A DNA stretch of 9,193 nt from Nitrospirae bacterium RIFCSPHIGHO2_01_FULL_66_17 (GCA_001803875.1 MHEO01000049.1:744-9936), one strand, 5' to 3'; counted from the first letter of the stretch, positions 1-6,654 are shown. Notes: generated by a model not told the origin, from the sequence alone. Numbers and translations are program-made.

Positions 1-1
1 T

Positions 2-3000
2 CTCGTTGTCGTCGGCAACGGCATGGCCGGAGTGGCTGCGGTTGCGGAGATCGTCGCCAAGCCGTCGCCGCCGCGCATCACCGTGTTCGGCGACGAGCCG
101 TACGTCAATTACAACCGCATTCTGTTGTCGGATGTGCTGGCGGCCGCGAAATCAGTCCAGGACACGATCCTCAACCCCCGCGAGTGGTACGAGCGCCACG
201 GCATCGACCTCCATACGGGGTGCCGGATCACGGCCCTCGACCTGTCGCGCCGCGAGGTGGTGACCGACGCCGGGGATCGCTACGGCTACGACCGCCTGCT
301 GCTGGCGACGGGGAGCACACCCTTTCTTCCGCCGATGACCGGCCTGGACAAGCGCGGGGTCTTCACGTTCCGCAACATCGACGATACCGAGGGCATGATC
401 CGCTGGTCCGCCGCTCACACGCGCGCGGTCGTCGTCGGCGGAGGGCTGCTGGGGTTGGAGGCGGCGCGCGGGCTGACCAACCGGGGGATGGTCGTGACCG
501 TCGTCCACCTGATGGGCCACCTGATGGAACAGCAACTCGACGCGGGGGCGGGTGCCTTGCTGCGGCGACGGATCGAACGGATGGGGATCGGCGTGCGGCT
601 CGGTTCCACGGTGGAAGAGATTCTCGGCGGCGAGACGGTGGAGGCCGTGCGCCTCTCCAGCGGCGAGATATTGGAGGCCGAGCTCGTCCTGGTGACCGCC
701 GGGATCCGTCCCAACGTGCAACTGGCCCGCGACGCCGGCGTGGCGGTCAACCGCGGCATCGTCGTGGACGATCGGATGGCGACGTCTGTCGACGGGGTGT
801 ATGCCGTAGGTGAGTGCGTGGAACACCGCGGCACAACGTACGGACTCGTCGCGCCGTTGATGGAGCAGGCCAAGGTGGTGGCCGAGGTGATCGCCGGCGA
901 AGGCCGGCTGCGGTACGAGGGCTCGGTCACGCAGGCGACGCTGAAAGTGGCGGGGGTCGAGCTGACGTCGATGGGACGGGTGACCGCGCAGTCCGAGGCC
1001 GACGAGGAACTGATCTCCAGCGACAGCGGCGCCGGGACGTATAGGAAGATCGTGATCCGCGAGAACCGCGTGGTGGGCGCGATCTTGCTGGGAGACGCCT
1101 CGGCCGGTCGGACGATCCGGGAATTCTGGACGACGGGACGCGATGTCTCCGATGTCAGGTCGACGCTCCTCGGGGGCCCGGCGGGCGAGACTGCGCCGGT
1201 GGGCGCCATGGACCTGCCCGATACCGCGCTCGTCTGCAACTGCAACAGCGTCACCAAGGGCGAGATCGTTGCGGCGATCCGCGAGAAGGGCTGCGCGTCG
1301 CGCCAGGACATCGCCGAGTGCACGCGCGCGACCACCGGCTGCGGCACCTGCGCCGGTCTGGTCGATGAGATCCTGGTCGCGCTCGTTCCTGCGCCCGCGA
1401 ACGGGGCGCCCGCGGCGGCGAAGGCGATCAATAGGATCGAGAAACTGAAAAAAGAAAAGCCCGGTTTGGACGCGCTGCCCGATCTCTACCGCTACGCCAG
1501 GGAGGGATGGGAGGCGATCACCGAGGACGATGTCCAGCGGCTTAAGTGGTACGGCGTGTTCTTGCGGACGCCGACCCCGGGCCACTTCATGGTCCGCGTC
1601 CGCGTGACCAACGGCATCGCCACCGCGGCGCAGTTCCGGGTGTTCGCGGAGATTTCGCGCGAGTTCGGTCGCGGGTTTGCGGAGCTGACGACGCGGCAGC
1701 AGGTGCAACTGCGCTGGATGACAATCGACCGGATCCCGGAGATCTTCGAGCGGTTACAGGCCGTCGGCCTCAACACGATGCAAACCGGCATGGACAATAT
1801 CCGCAACGTGATGGGCTGTGCGGTCACCGGTCTCGCGCCCACCGAGACGCTCGACACCGCGCCCATCACGCGCGCCCTGACCGATCGCTTCGTCGGCAAC
1901 CGCGAGTTCGCCGATCTGCCGCGCAAGTTCAACATCGTCATCACGGGCTGCCGCGAGCACTGCACCCACTCCGAATCGCAGGACCTCGCCATGACGCCGG
2001 CGTCGAAGACCGTCGACGGAGACGTCGTCCACGGCTTCAACGTGGCGGTCGGCGGCAAGCAGGGCTCCGGCGGGTTTCGCGGGGCGACCGCCCTGGACCT
2101 CTTTGTCCGTCCGGAGGAAGCGGTCGAGGTCGCGAGCGCGATCATCCTGATCTTCCGCGACCACGGACCGCGCGAATCGCGCAATCGCGCCCGCTCGGCG
2201 TTTCTCATCGACGAGTGGGGGGCGAAGCGTGTTCGTGCTGAAATCGAGCGCCGGGTCGGCCGACCGCTCGAACGCGCGGGGACCGACGAGCGGAACCCGC
2301 GGAAGAAAAACATCCACATCGGCGTGTTTCGCCAACGACAGCCCGGTCTCAATTACGTCGGTCTGGCCGTGCCGGTCGGGCGTTTGGAAACCTCACAGTT
2401 GGTCGACCTGGCCCGTCTGGCCGACGAGTACGGGAGCGGAGAAATCCGGATCACGCCCGAGCAGAACGTCGTCCTCGTCAACGTGCCCGACCGCAGGTTG
2501 GGCACGCTCCTGGAGGACGAACCGTTGCTGAAAGCCGTGCCCTACAACCCGTCGGAGATCATGAGGGGATTGGTGGCCTGTCCCGGGACCGATTACTGCG
2601 GCATGGCCCTCATCGAAACCAAGGGACGGGCGCTCGCGATCGCGAGGTCGCTCGAGCGAAAGCTGGCCGTGACGAAACCCGTATCGATCCACTGGTCGGG
2701 CTGCCCGTCCGGGTGCGGGAATCACCTGATGGCCGACATCGGCCTGTTGGGCAAGCGGGCCAAGGTGGACGGCCAGGTCGTGGACGCCGTCGACGTCTTC
2801 GTGGGTGGGCGGTCGGGGACCCGGCCGGGGGTCGGAGTCAAGATCATGGAAGACGTCCCGTGCGATCGACTCGAGACCGTGTTGGAGGGCCTCGCGGTTC
2901 ATGTGGTGCGTGAAAAGACCGTGGATGTGGTCCGAGGAGAGGGGATTGGAGGCACGCCTGCCGCCGTTGCGAACGGCTCGGACGTGACCGGACACATCAT

Positions 3001-3034
3001 GAAAACCGTCGAAGCCGGCGGGGACACCGCGTGA
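2..3034 (+). CDS. NAD(P)H-dependent assimilatory nitrite reductase, NirB reductase module fused to a full NirA siroheme module (5' partial)
   Basis: Reduces nitrite to ammonium in the cytoplasm with six electrons from NAD(P)H. The frame is open from base 2; the first codons give LVVVGNGMAG, so the true start lies a few codons upstream. Counting from the Met at base 23: FAD/NAD(P) oxidoreductase about 1-300 (GNGMAG FAD motif at the edge, second dinucleotide motif GGGLLGLE at 139-146, FAD-contact YAVGE near 260); BFD-like [2Fe-2S] domain with C405-x-C407 and C440-x2-C443; Ala/Pro-rich linker to about 468; then a NirA-like half from 469 that has two ferredoxin-like repeats (from about 520 and 763). 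The [4Fe-4S]-siroheme ligands are C853-x5-C859 and C894-x3-C898. The first half-repeat also carries GCREHC (C643, C647). E. coli NirB, as I recall it, has only one such repeat and is shorter (847 residues). No Rieske NirD domain is seen. Function is well supported; electron path FAD to 2Fe-2S to siroheme is inferred. Confidence 0.93.
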   Translation, partial: LVVVGNGMAGVAAVAEIVAKPSPPRITVFGDEPYVNYNRILLSDVLAAAKSVQDTILNPREWYERHGIDLHTGCRITALDLSRREVVTDAGDRYGYDRLLLATGSTPFLPPMTGLDKRGVFTFRNIDDTEGMIRWSAAHTRAVVVGGGLLGLEAARGLTNRGMVVTVVHLMGHLMEQQLDAGAGALLRRRIERMGIGVRLGSTVEEILGGETVEAVRLSSGEILEAELVLVTAGIRPNVQLARDAGVAVNRGIVVDDRMATSVDGVYAVGECVEHRGTTYGLVAPLMEQAKVVAEVIAGEGRLRYEGSVTQATLKVAGVELTSMGRVTAQSEADEELISSDSGAGTYRKIVIRENRVVGAILLGDASAGRTIREFWTTGRDVSDVRSTLLGGPAGETAPVGAMDLPDTALVCNCNSVTKGEIVAAIREKGCASRQDIAECTRATTGCGTCAGLVDEILVALVPAPANGAPAAAKAINRIEKLKKEKPGLDALPDLYRYAREGWEAITEDDVQRLKWYGVFLRTPTPGHFMVRVRVTNGIATAAQFRVFAEISREFGRGFAELTTRQQVQLRWMTIDRIPEIFERLQAVGLNTMQTGMDNIRNVMGCAVTGLAPTETLDTAPITRALTDRFVGNREFADLPRKFNIVITGCREHCTHSESQDLAMTPASKTVDGDVVHGFNVAVGGKQGSGGFRGATALDLFVRPEEAVEVASAIILIFRDHGPRESRNRARSAFLIDEWGAKRVRAEIERRVGRPLERAGTDERNPRKKNIHIGVFRQRQPGLNYVGLAVPVGRLETSQLVDLARLADEYGSGEIRITPEQNVVLVNVPDRRLGTLLEDEPLLKAVPYNPSEIMRGLVACPGTDYCGMALIETKGRALAIARSLERKLAVTKPVSIHWSGCPSGCGNHLMADIGLLGKRAKVDGQVVDAVDVFVGGRSGTRPGVGVKIMEDVPCDRLETVLEGLAVHVVREKTVDVVRGEGIGGTPAAVANGSDVTGHIMKTVEAGGDTA

Positions 3035-3255
3035 ACGGCAATACCGCCAGGAAGGATCGCTCGGCCCCGTCGATGCGCGAGGCGGTCGAACGGCTCGAGC
3101 GCGAGTTGATCGTTCGCGCACTGGAGGCTTCTGGAGGGCGCCAGTCCGACGCGGCGCGCCGGCTCGGCGTCAGCGAGCGCGTTCTCCGGTACAAGATGAA
3201 AAAGTACCACATCGTGCGCTCGACAAAAGTGTCGGTGGTCGACAAAAGTGTCTGA
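3031..3255 (+). CDS. Small orphan Fis-type helix-turn-helix DNA-binding protein
   Basis: A 74-residue protein made almost only of the Fis-type DNA-binding domain found at the C-terminus of NtrC-family sigma-54 activators. Residues 15-33 form a helix rich in Glu and Arg; residues 36-57 (GRQSDAARRLGVSERVLRYK) match the family's helix-turn-helix, and KKYHI follows as in NtrC-type ends. There is no AAA+ (GAFTGA) or receiver domain, so it cannot itself activate sigma-54 polymerase. The GTG start overlaps the nitrite reductase stop (GTGA), suggesting translational coupling; an in-frame ATG at 3073 is an alternative start giving 60 residues. Its last 12 codons contain a tandem DNA repeat that may be a binding site. 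Likely role, by inference: nucleoid-type or repressor protein tuned to nitrogen genes on both sides. Target unknown. Confidence 0.8.
   Translation: MNGNTARKDRSAPSMREAVERLERELIVRALEASGGRQSDAARRLGVSERVLRYKMKKYHIVRSTKVSVVDKSV
3220..3252 (+). repeat. Tandem 14-bp repeat, each a GACA-N4-TGTC dyad (candidate enhancer/operator)
   Basis: TCGACAAAAGTGTC occurs at 3220-3233 and again at 3239-3252, 19 bp apart. Each copy is a dyad, CGACA-AAAG-TGTCG in the first and CGACA-AAAG-TGTC in the second. The copies cover the final codons of the Fis-type gene and end just before its stop. Their centres are about 160 and 141 bp upstream of the start predicted from the sigma-54 promoter at 3362, a typical enhancer distance. 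They do not match the enterobacterial NtrC site. Binding protein unknown. Confidence 0.6.
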
Positions 3256-3361
3256 CTTTCTGGTCGCTCGCACGACGGTCCACAGCGTCTTGAGGACCCA
3301 GGGCTCGAATCTTTCCGCGTTTCTGTGTATGATTCCTCCCCGTCACGCGGGGCGGATGATC

Positions 3362-3377
3362 TGGCCCCGCACTTGCT
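3362..3377 (+). promoter_or_regulatory. Sigma-54 (RpoN) -24/-12 promoter of the porin-amt-PII operon
   Basis: TGGCCCCGCACTTGCT matches the consensus TGGCACG-N4-TTGCW with the invariant GG and GC at exactly the right spacing; the mismatches lie between the two blocks and at A5/G7. The transcription start is predicted near 3388, leaving a leader of about 60 bases before the porin ATG. The nitrogen function of the downstream genes (Amt, PII) fits RpoN control. A weak sigma-70-like TATGAT at 3328-3333 lacks a convincing -35 and is a less likely alternative. Confidence 0.72.
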
Positions 3378-3383
3378 ACAGGT

Positions 3384-3398
3384 CCCGGATCATCCGGG
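3384..3398. repeat. Perfect 7-bp inverted repeat at the predicted transcription start
   Basis: CCCGGAT-C-ATCCGGG is a perfect palindrome around one central base. It spans about -4 to +11 relative to the start predicted from the sigma-54 promoter. It could be an operator or simply a GC-rich chance palindrome. Confidence 0.4.
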
Positions 3399-3411
3399 GA
3401 TTCATTCACCG

Positions 3412-3429
3412 GCTCCGATCGAACGGAGC
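3412..3429 (+). promoter_or_regulatory. Leader hairpin just upstream of the porin ribosome-binding site
   Basis: GCTCCG (3412-3417) and CGGAGC (3424-3429) form a 6-bp stem with loop ATCGAA. It ends 4 bases before the long Shine-Dalgarno stretch GGAGGAGGAG (3434-3443). It could stabilise the 5' end of the mRNA or modulate initiation; no riboswitch family is recognised. Confidence 0.35.
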
Positions 3430-3447
3430 TTACGGAGGAGGAGTGGA

Positions 3448-4569
3448 ATGCGGACGAGGTTGAAGGGGATTGCAGTGGGTGTGGCTGCGGCGGTGGTCGC
3501 GGCGGGAGTGCCGTCCTATGCGGCGGAGGTCGCGGACATCGTCAAGGGCGCCAAGGTGAGCGGGTACGTCGATACGACGTACACATACAACCTCAACGCG
3601 CCGCAGTCGCGGCTGAACGCCCTCCGCGTGTTTGACACCGAGGCGAACAGCTTCTTGCTGAACAACTCCGAGCTGAGTTTCGTCAAGGACGCTCCGGCCG
3701 GCGGCGCGGGATTCGGCCTCGTGCTGAATTACGGGACCGACGCGCAGGCGACCCAAGCGGCGGGGAGCATTACCGACAGTACGGGAGACACCGTCAAGGA
3801 TGATTTCGACATCCAGGAAGGTTTCGTGTCGTACGGGTTCAAATCCGGCAAGGGTTGGTGGCGTCTCGGGAAGTTCGTGACCTTGCACGGGGCCGAGGTG
3901 ATCAAGTCGACGGGCGACTACAACATCAGCCGGTCGTTCCTCTTCGGCTACGCGATCCCGTTCACGCATACGGGGTTGCGTGTCCACTACGAGGTGGGCC
4001 CGAACCTGTCCGGACACTTCGGCGTCAACAACGGCTGGGACAACCTGAAGGACGACGGGACGGGCAAGACGGCGGAGCTGCAGGTGGGGCTGTCGCTGCC
4101 CGACATGCTGGCGCTGTCGGTGACGGGGATGTACGGGCCGGAGGACAACGGCAGTGCCGGGACCGATCAGGACAGCCGCGGTCTCGTCGACGTGGTCGCG
4201 ACGCTCACGCCGGCGAACAACATGACGGTCGTGTTGAACTATGACCGCGCCTCCCAGGCGAAGGCCAACGGCGGTGCTGCCCCCGCGCTCTGGCAGGGGT
4301 ACGCCGCGTACCTCAATATGGGATTGGGCGAGAAGCACTCCGCCACGGTTCGCGGCGAGGTCTTCGACGACCATGACGGCTATCGGACCGGCACGGTGCA
4401 GACGCTCAAAGAAGTCACGCTGACGCTCTCCTGCAAGCAGGTCGACAATCTCGAGATGCGGGCGGAGTACCGGTACGACATGTCGAATCAGAATGTCTTC
4501 CAAGACGATAAGGGCGTGGCGAAGGACACGCAGAGCACGGTTGGCGTGCAGTTGATCTACTCGTTCTAA
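3448..4569 (+). CDS. Outer-membrane beta-barrel porin, OmpL-like (BBP2 family)
   Basis: A 373-residue secreted beta-barrel protein. The ATG at 3448 is chosen because GGAGGAGGAG (3434-3443) lies just upstream and a signal peptide follows directly: MRTRLK, a hydrophobic Ala/Val stretch, and a likely cleavage after PSYA-A (about residue 25). The mature N-terminus (KVSGYVDTTYTYNLNAP, then RVFDTEANSFLLNNSELSF) is the characteristic opening of the putative beta-barrel porin-2 family, and the chain ends in YSF with the C-terminal Phe used for outer-membrane assembly. Alternating hydrophobic strands run throughout; there is one Cys near the C-terminus. It is the first gene behind the sigma-54 promoter and is followed by the Amt gene after 25 bases, so it probably lets a small nitrogen compound cross the outer membrane. 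Substrate is inferred from context only. The open frame extends upstream to 3325 but would read through the promoter. Confidence 0.85.
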   Translation: MRTRLKGIAVGVAAAVVAAGVPSYAAEVADIVKGAKVSGYVDTTYTYNLNAPQSRLNALRVFDTEANSFLLNNSELSFVKDAPAGGAGFGLVLNYGTDAQATQAAGSITDSTGDTVKDDFDIQEGFVSYGFKSGKGWWRLGKFVTLHGAEVIKSTGDYNISRSFLFGYAIPFTHTGLRVHYEVGPNLSGHFGVNNGWDNLKDDGTGKTAELQVGLSLPDMLALSVTGMYGPEDNGSAGTDQDSRGLVDVVATLTPANNMTVVLNYDRASQAKANGGAAPALWQGYAAYLNMGLGEKHSATVRGEVFDDHDGYRTGTVQTLKEVTLTLSCKQVDNLEMRAEYRYDMSNQNVFQDDKGVAKDTQSTVGVQLIYSF

Positions 4570-4594
4570 CCATTTGCTGGAAGGAGTGCGGTCT

Positions 4595-5983
4595 ATGGGC
4601 AGTCACACTGTAATGCGAAGTCTCGTAGGGCTCACCGCCGTGCTCGTCCTCCTGGCCATCCCGTTCATCGGGATGGCCCAGGAGGACGGGGCGGCGCCGC
4701 CGGCGGAGGTGCCAGCCGCGGAGGCCCCGGCCGAACCTGCGGCCGCCGCCCCCGCGCCGACGGTCGACACCGGCGATACCGCGTGGGTGTTGACGTCCAC
4801 GGCGCTGGTCCTGCTCATGACCGCGCCCGGCCTGGCGCTCTTCTACGGCGGCATGGTTCGCAAAAAGAACGCGCTGGGCACGATCATGCACAGCTTCGTC
4901 ATTCTGTGCCTGGTGAGCGTGATCTGGGTGCTGTGGGGGTACACGCTGGCGTTCGGGCCGGACAAGGGCGGGTGGATCGGCGGTTTGGATTGGCTCGGCC
5001 TGAAAGGCGTCGGAGGCGAGCCCAACGCCGACTATGCCGGCACCATCCCCCACCAGGCGTTCATGATCTTTCAGATGATGTTCGCCGTGATCACGCCGGC
5101 GCTCATTACCGGGGCCTTCGCCGAGCGGATGAAGTTCTCGGCGCTGCTGCTCTTCGTCGTGCTGTGGTCGACGCTCGTGTACTCGCCGCTCGCCCACTGG
5201 GTCTGGGCGGTCGGCGGCTGGGTGCGCACGATGGGGGCGCTGGACTTTGCGGGCGGCACCGTGGTGCACATCAGCTCGGGGGCCGCGGCATTGGCTGCCG
5301 CGATCGTGATCGGGCGCCGGCGGGGCTACGGAAGCGACTCGTTCGCGCCGCACAACCTCCCGCTCACCGTGTTGGGCGCGTCCTTGCTCTGGTTCGGGTG
5401 GTTCGGGTTCAACGCGGGCAGCGCGGTGGCCTCCGGGGCGCTTGCGACCAGTGCGTTCGTGGTCACGAATACGGCGACCGCTGCGGCGGCGTTGACGTGG
5501 ATGTTCGTGGAGTGGGGCTATCGCGGCAAGCCGACCGTGCTCGGCGCCGCGAGCGGCGCGGTCGCGGGGCTGGTGGCGATCACGCCCGCGTCGGGCTTCG
5601 TCGGGCCCATTTCGTCGATCTGGATCGGTATCGGCGCGGGCGCCCTCTGCTACTTCGCCTGCATCGTCAAGGGCAAACTGGGTTACGACGACGCGCTCGA
5701 CGTGGTGGGCGTGCACGGCATCGGCGGCACGTGGGGCGCGCTGGCGACCGGCCTGTTCGCTTCCAAGGCGATCAACTCGGCGGGGGCCGACGGCCTCTTC
5801 TTCGGCAATCCCGGTCAGCTCCTCATCCAGATCAAAGCGGTCTTGATCACCTGGGTCTTCGTGTTCGTCGCAACCTATATCATTCTCAAGGTCGTCGACG
5901 CCCTGGTGGGCCTGCGCGTGACCGAGGAGGAAGAGAAGATGGGGCTTGACTTGGGCCAGCACCACGAAAGCGCGTACAACTGA
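4595..5983 (+). CDS. amtB: Ammonium transporter, Amt/MEP/Rh family
   Basis: Inner-membrane channel-like transporter for ammonium, working as a trimer. 462 residues from the ATG at 4595, which has AAGGAG 8 bases upstream; the frame also has a TTG at 4574 that would overlap this ribosome site. A cleavable signal peptide is likely (hydrophobic 9-26, GMA-Q), as in E. coli AmtB, followed by an unusual Ala/Pro/Glu-rich stretch at about 31-55 before the first core helix. Family marks: LFYGGMVRKKN, the FQMMFAVITPALITGAFAER gate region, DFAGG with D217, first pore His H225 (VVHISSG) and second pore His H374 (VGVHGIGG). The C-terminus, LRVTEEEEKMGLDL through ESAYN, is the conserved cytoplasmic tail that interacts with PII. 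The PII gene downstream agrees with that. Very likely co-transcribed with the porin. Confidence 0.97.
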   Translation: MGSHTVMRSLVGLTAVLVLLAIPFIGMAQEDGAAPPAEVPAAEAPAEPAAAAPAPTVDTGDTAWVLTSTALVLLMTAPGLALFYGGMVRKKNALGTIMHSFVILCLVSVIWVLWGYTLAFGPDKGGWIGGLDWLGLKGVGGEPNADYAGTIPHQAFMIFQMMFAVITPALITGAFAERMKFSALLLFVVLWSTLVYSPLAHWVWAVGGWVRTMGALDFAGGTVVHISSGAAALAAAIVIGRRRGYGSDSFAPHNLPLTVLGASLLWFGWFGFNAGSAVASGALATSAFVVTNTATAAAALTWMFVEWGYRGKPTVLGAASGAVAGLVAITPASGFVGPISSIWIGIGAGALCYFACIVKGKLGYDDALDVVGVHGIGGTWGALATGLFASKAINSAGADGLFFGNPGQLLIQIKAVLITWVFVFVATYIILKVVDALVGLRVTEEEEKMGLDLGQHHESAYN

Positions 5984-5995
5984 TGCGCCCGTCCA

Positions 5996-6100
5996 TGAAC
6001 GGCCATCTGCTGCGTTGTCGCTGCGCTCCGGTCCTCACGTACGACCAGTACGCTGCGGTCCGGTGCTCGCTCCGCCTTGCATCTGGCACGTTCCTGAACG
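5996..6100. repeat. REP-like long imperfect palindrome between amtB and the PII gene
   Basis: About 100 bases fold on themselves almost end to end. The outer arms are GAACGGCCATCTGC at 5997-6010 against GCATCTGGCACGTTC at 6079-6093. The central hairpin pairs 6028-6042 (CCGGTCCTCACGTAC) with 6048-6063 (GTACGCTGCGGTCCGG) around loop GACCA. TGAACG occurs at both edges (5996-6001, 6095-6100). This looks like a dispersed intergenic palindromic element. In the mRNA it would form a large structure that could protect upstream amtB message or reduce read-through to the PII gene. No protein is encoded. Copy number elsewhere is unknown to me. Confidence 0.65.
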
Positions 6101-6134
6101 AGCGTACGTCTTCTAGTCACGAGCGGGGGAGGCC

Positions 6135-6473
6135 ATGAAGAAGATCGAGGCGATCATCAAACCGTTTAAGTTGGACGAAGTCAAAGAGGCGTTGACCGAA
6201 CTGGGCGTGCAAGGCATGACCGTGACCGAAGTCAAAGGCTTCGGCCGGCAGAAGGGCCACAAGGAGGTCTACCGCGGCGCGGAGTACGTCGTGGAATTCG
6301 TCCCCAAGGTCAAGATCGAGGTCGTGGTGGCCGACGCGCTGGTCCAGCGGGCGGTCGACACCATCGTGCGGTTGGCGAAGACCGGCACGATCGGCGACGG
6401 CAAGATCTTCGTGACGCCGATCGGCGAAGCCATCCGCATCCGGACGGGCGAGACCGGCGAAGGGGCATTGTAG
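6135..6473 (+). CDS. glnB: PII nitrogen regulatory protein (GlnB/GlnK family)
   Basis: Trimeric cytoplasmic sensor of 2-oxoglutarate, ATP/ADP and, by modification, glutamine; it binds the Amt tail and blocks the pore when ammonium is plentiful. The 112-residue length is the family norm. MKKIEAIIKPFKLDEVKEAL is the classic start. T-loop 37-55 carries the YRGAEY signature with Y46 and the uridylylation residue Y51. The B-loop TGTIGDGK lies at 83-90, followed by KIFVTPI, and R101/R103 are present near the C-terminus for nucleotide binding. A GGGGGAGG ribosome site (6125-6132) precedes the ATG. Its place after amtB favours a GlnK-like role, but the sequence alone does not separate GlnB from GlnK, so the symbol is provisional. 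It is probably transcribed from the sigma-54 promoter through the palindrome, or from an unseen promoter nearer. Confidence 0.96.
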   Translation: MKKIEAIIKPFKLDEVKEALTELGVQGMTVTEVKGFGRQKGHKEVYRGAEYVVEFVPKVKIEVVVADALVQRAVDTIVRLAKTGTIGDGKIFVTPIGEAIRIRTGETGEGAL

Positions 6474-6478
6474 GCAAT

Positions 6479-6515
6479 CAGGGGCGAGGCACAGCCTCGC
6501 CCCTGTTCGTTTCGT
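6479..6515 (+). terminator. Rho-independent-type terminator after the PII gene
   Basis: Perfect 12-bp stem CAGGGGCGAGGC (6479-6490) / GCCTCGCCCCTG (6494-6505) with loop ACA, beginning 6 bases after the stop codon. The following TTCGTTTCGT is T-rich though not a pure T run. It should end the porin-amt-PII transcript. Confidence 0.8.
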
Positions 6516-6572
6516 CACCCATCCTCCATCCGGCGGGAATCATGCCCGTGCGGCCATTAACGTCCTTCCAGA

Positions 6573-6592
6573 GACGACCAAGGGACGACCAA
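6573..6592. repeat. 9-bp direct repeat with 11-bp period upstream of the methyltransferase promoter
   Basis: GACGACCAA occurs at 6573-6581 and 6584-6592, one helical turn apart, ending 17 bases before the putative -35 box. The phasing would suit a transcription factor binding one DNA face. No known site is recognised. Apart from this, 6516-6609 shows nothing I can name. Confidence 0.4.
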
Positions 6593-6609
6593 TCGCATCA
6601 GAAGATGTG

Positions 6610-6638
6610 TTGACTTTATCGAGGGATCGAATTATATC
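6610..6638 (+). promoter_or_regulatory. Sigma-70-type promoter for the methyltransferase gene
   Basis: TTGACT at 6610-6615 (5 of 6 with TTGACA), a 17-base spacer, and TATATC at 6633-6638 (4 of 6 with TATAAT), in a locally AT-rich stretch. The transcription start would be near 6645, giving a leader of about 70 bases. Confidence 0.6.
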
Positions 6639-6654
6639 TGGACCACGTTCTCAC

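Noticed and set aside
152..1708. A 518-codon open frame on the minus strand
   Set aside because: It is antisense to the clearly conserved nitrite reductase; its Arg/His/Pro-rich, low-motif product is a typical shadow in high-GC DNA.
3338..3352. CCCCG-TCACG-CGGGG hairpin upstream of the -24 box
   Set aside because: Only five GC pairs and no T tract; too weak to call a terminator of the Fis-type gene, and such short GC stems are expected by chance here.
3325..3447. Upstream extension of the porin reading frame from 3325
   Set aside because: It would translate through the sigma-54 promoter and leader and place the signal peptide internally; the ATG at 3448 has a strong ribosome site.
4574..4594. 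TTG start for Amt at 4574
   Set aside because: It would put the AAGGAG ribosome site inside the gene and add residues before a good signal peptide.
4415..5965. A 516-codon open frame on the minus strand opposite amtB
   Set aside because: Again a high-GC shadow, with a product dominated by Arg, His, Asp and Gln and no recognisable domain, while the + strand encodes a canonical Amt.
6084..6099. TGGCACG with the look of a sigma-54 -24 box upstream of the PII gene
   Set aside because: The -12 position reads TGAAC and lacks the essential GC; the sequence is also part of the palindromic element arm.
5990..6120. Possible small protein gene in the amtB-PII gap
   Set aside because: The stretch is explained by the long palindrome, and no frame shows both a ribosome site and a protein-like sequence.
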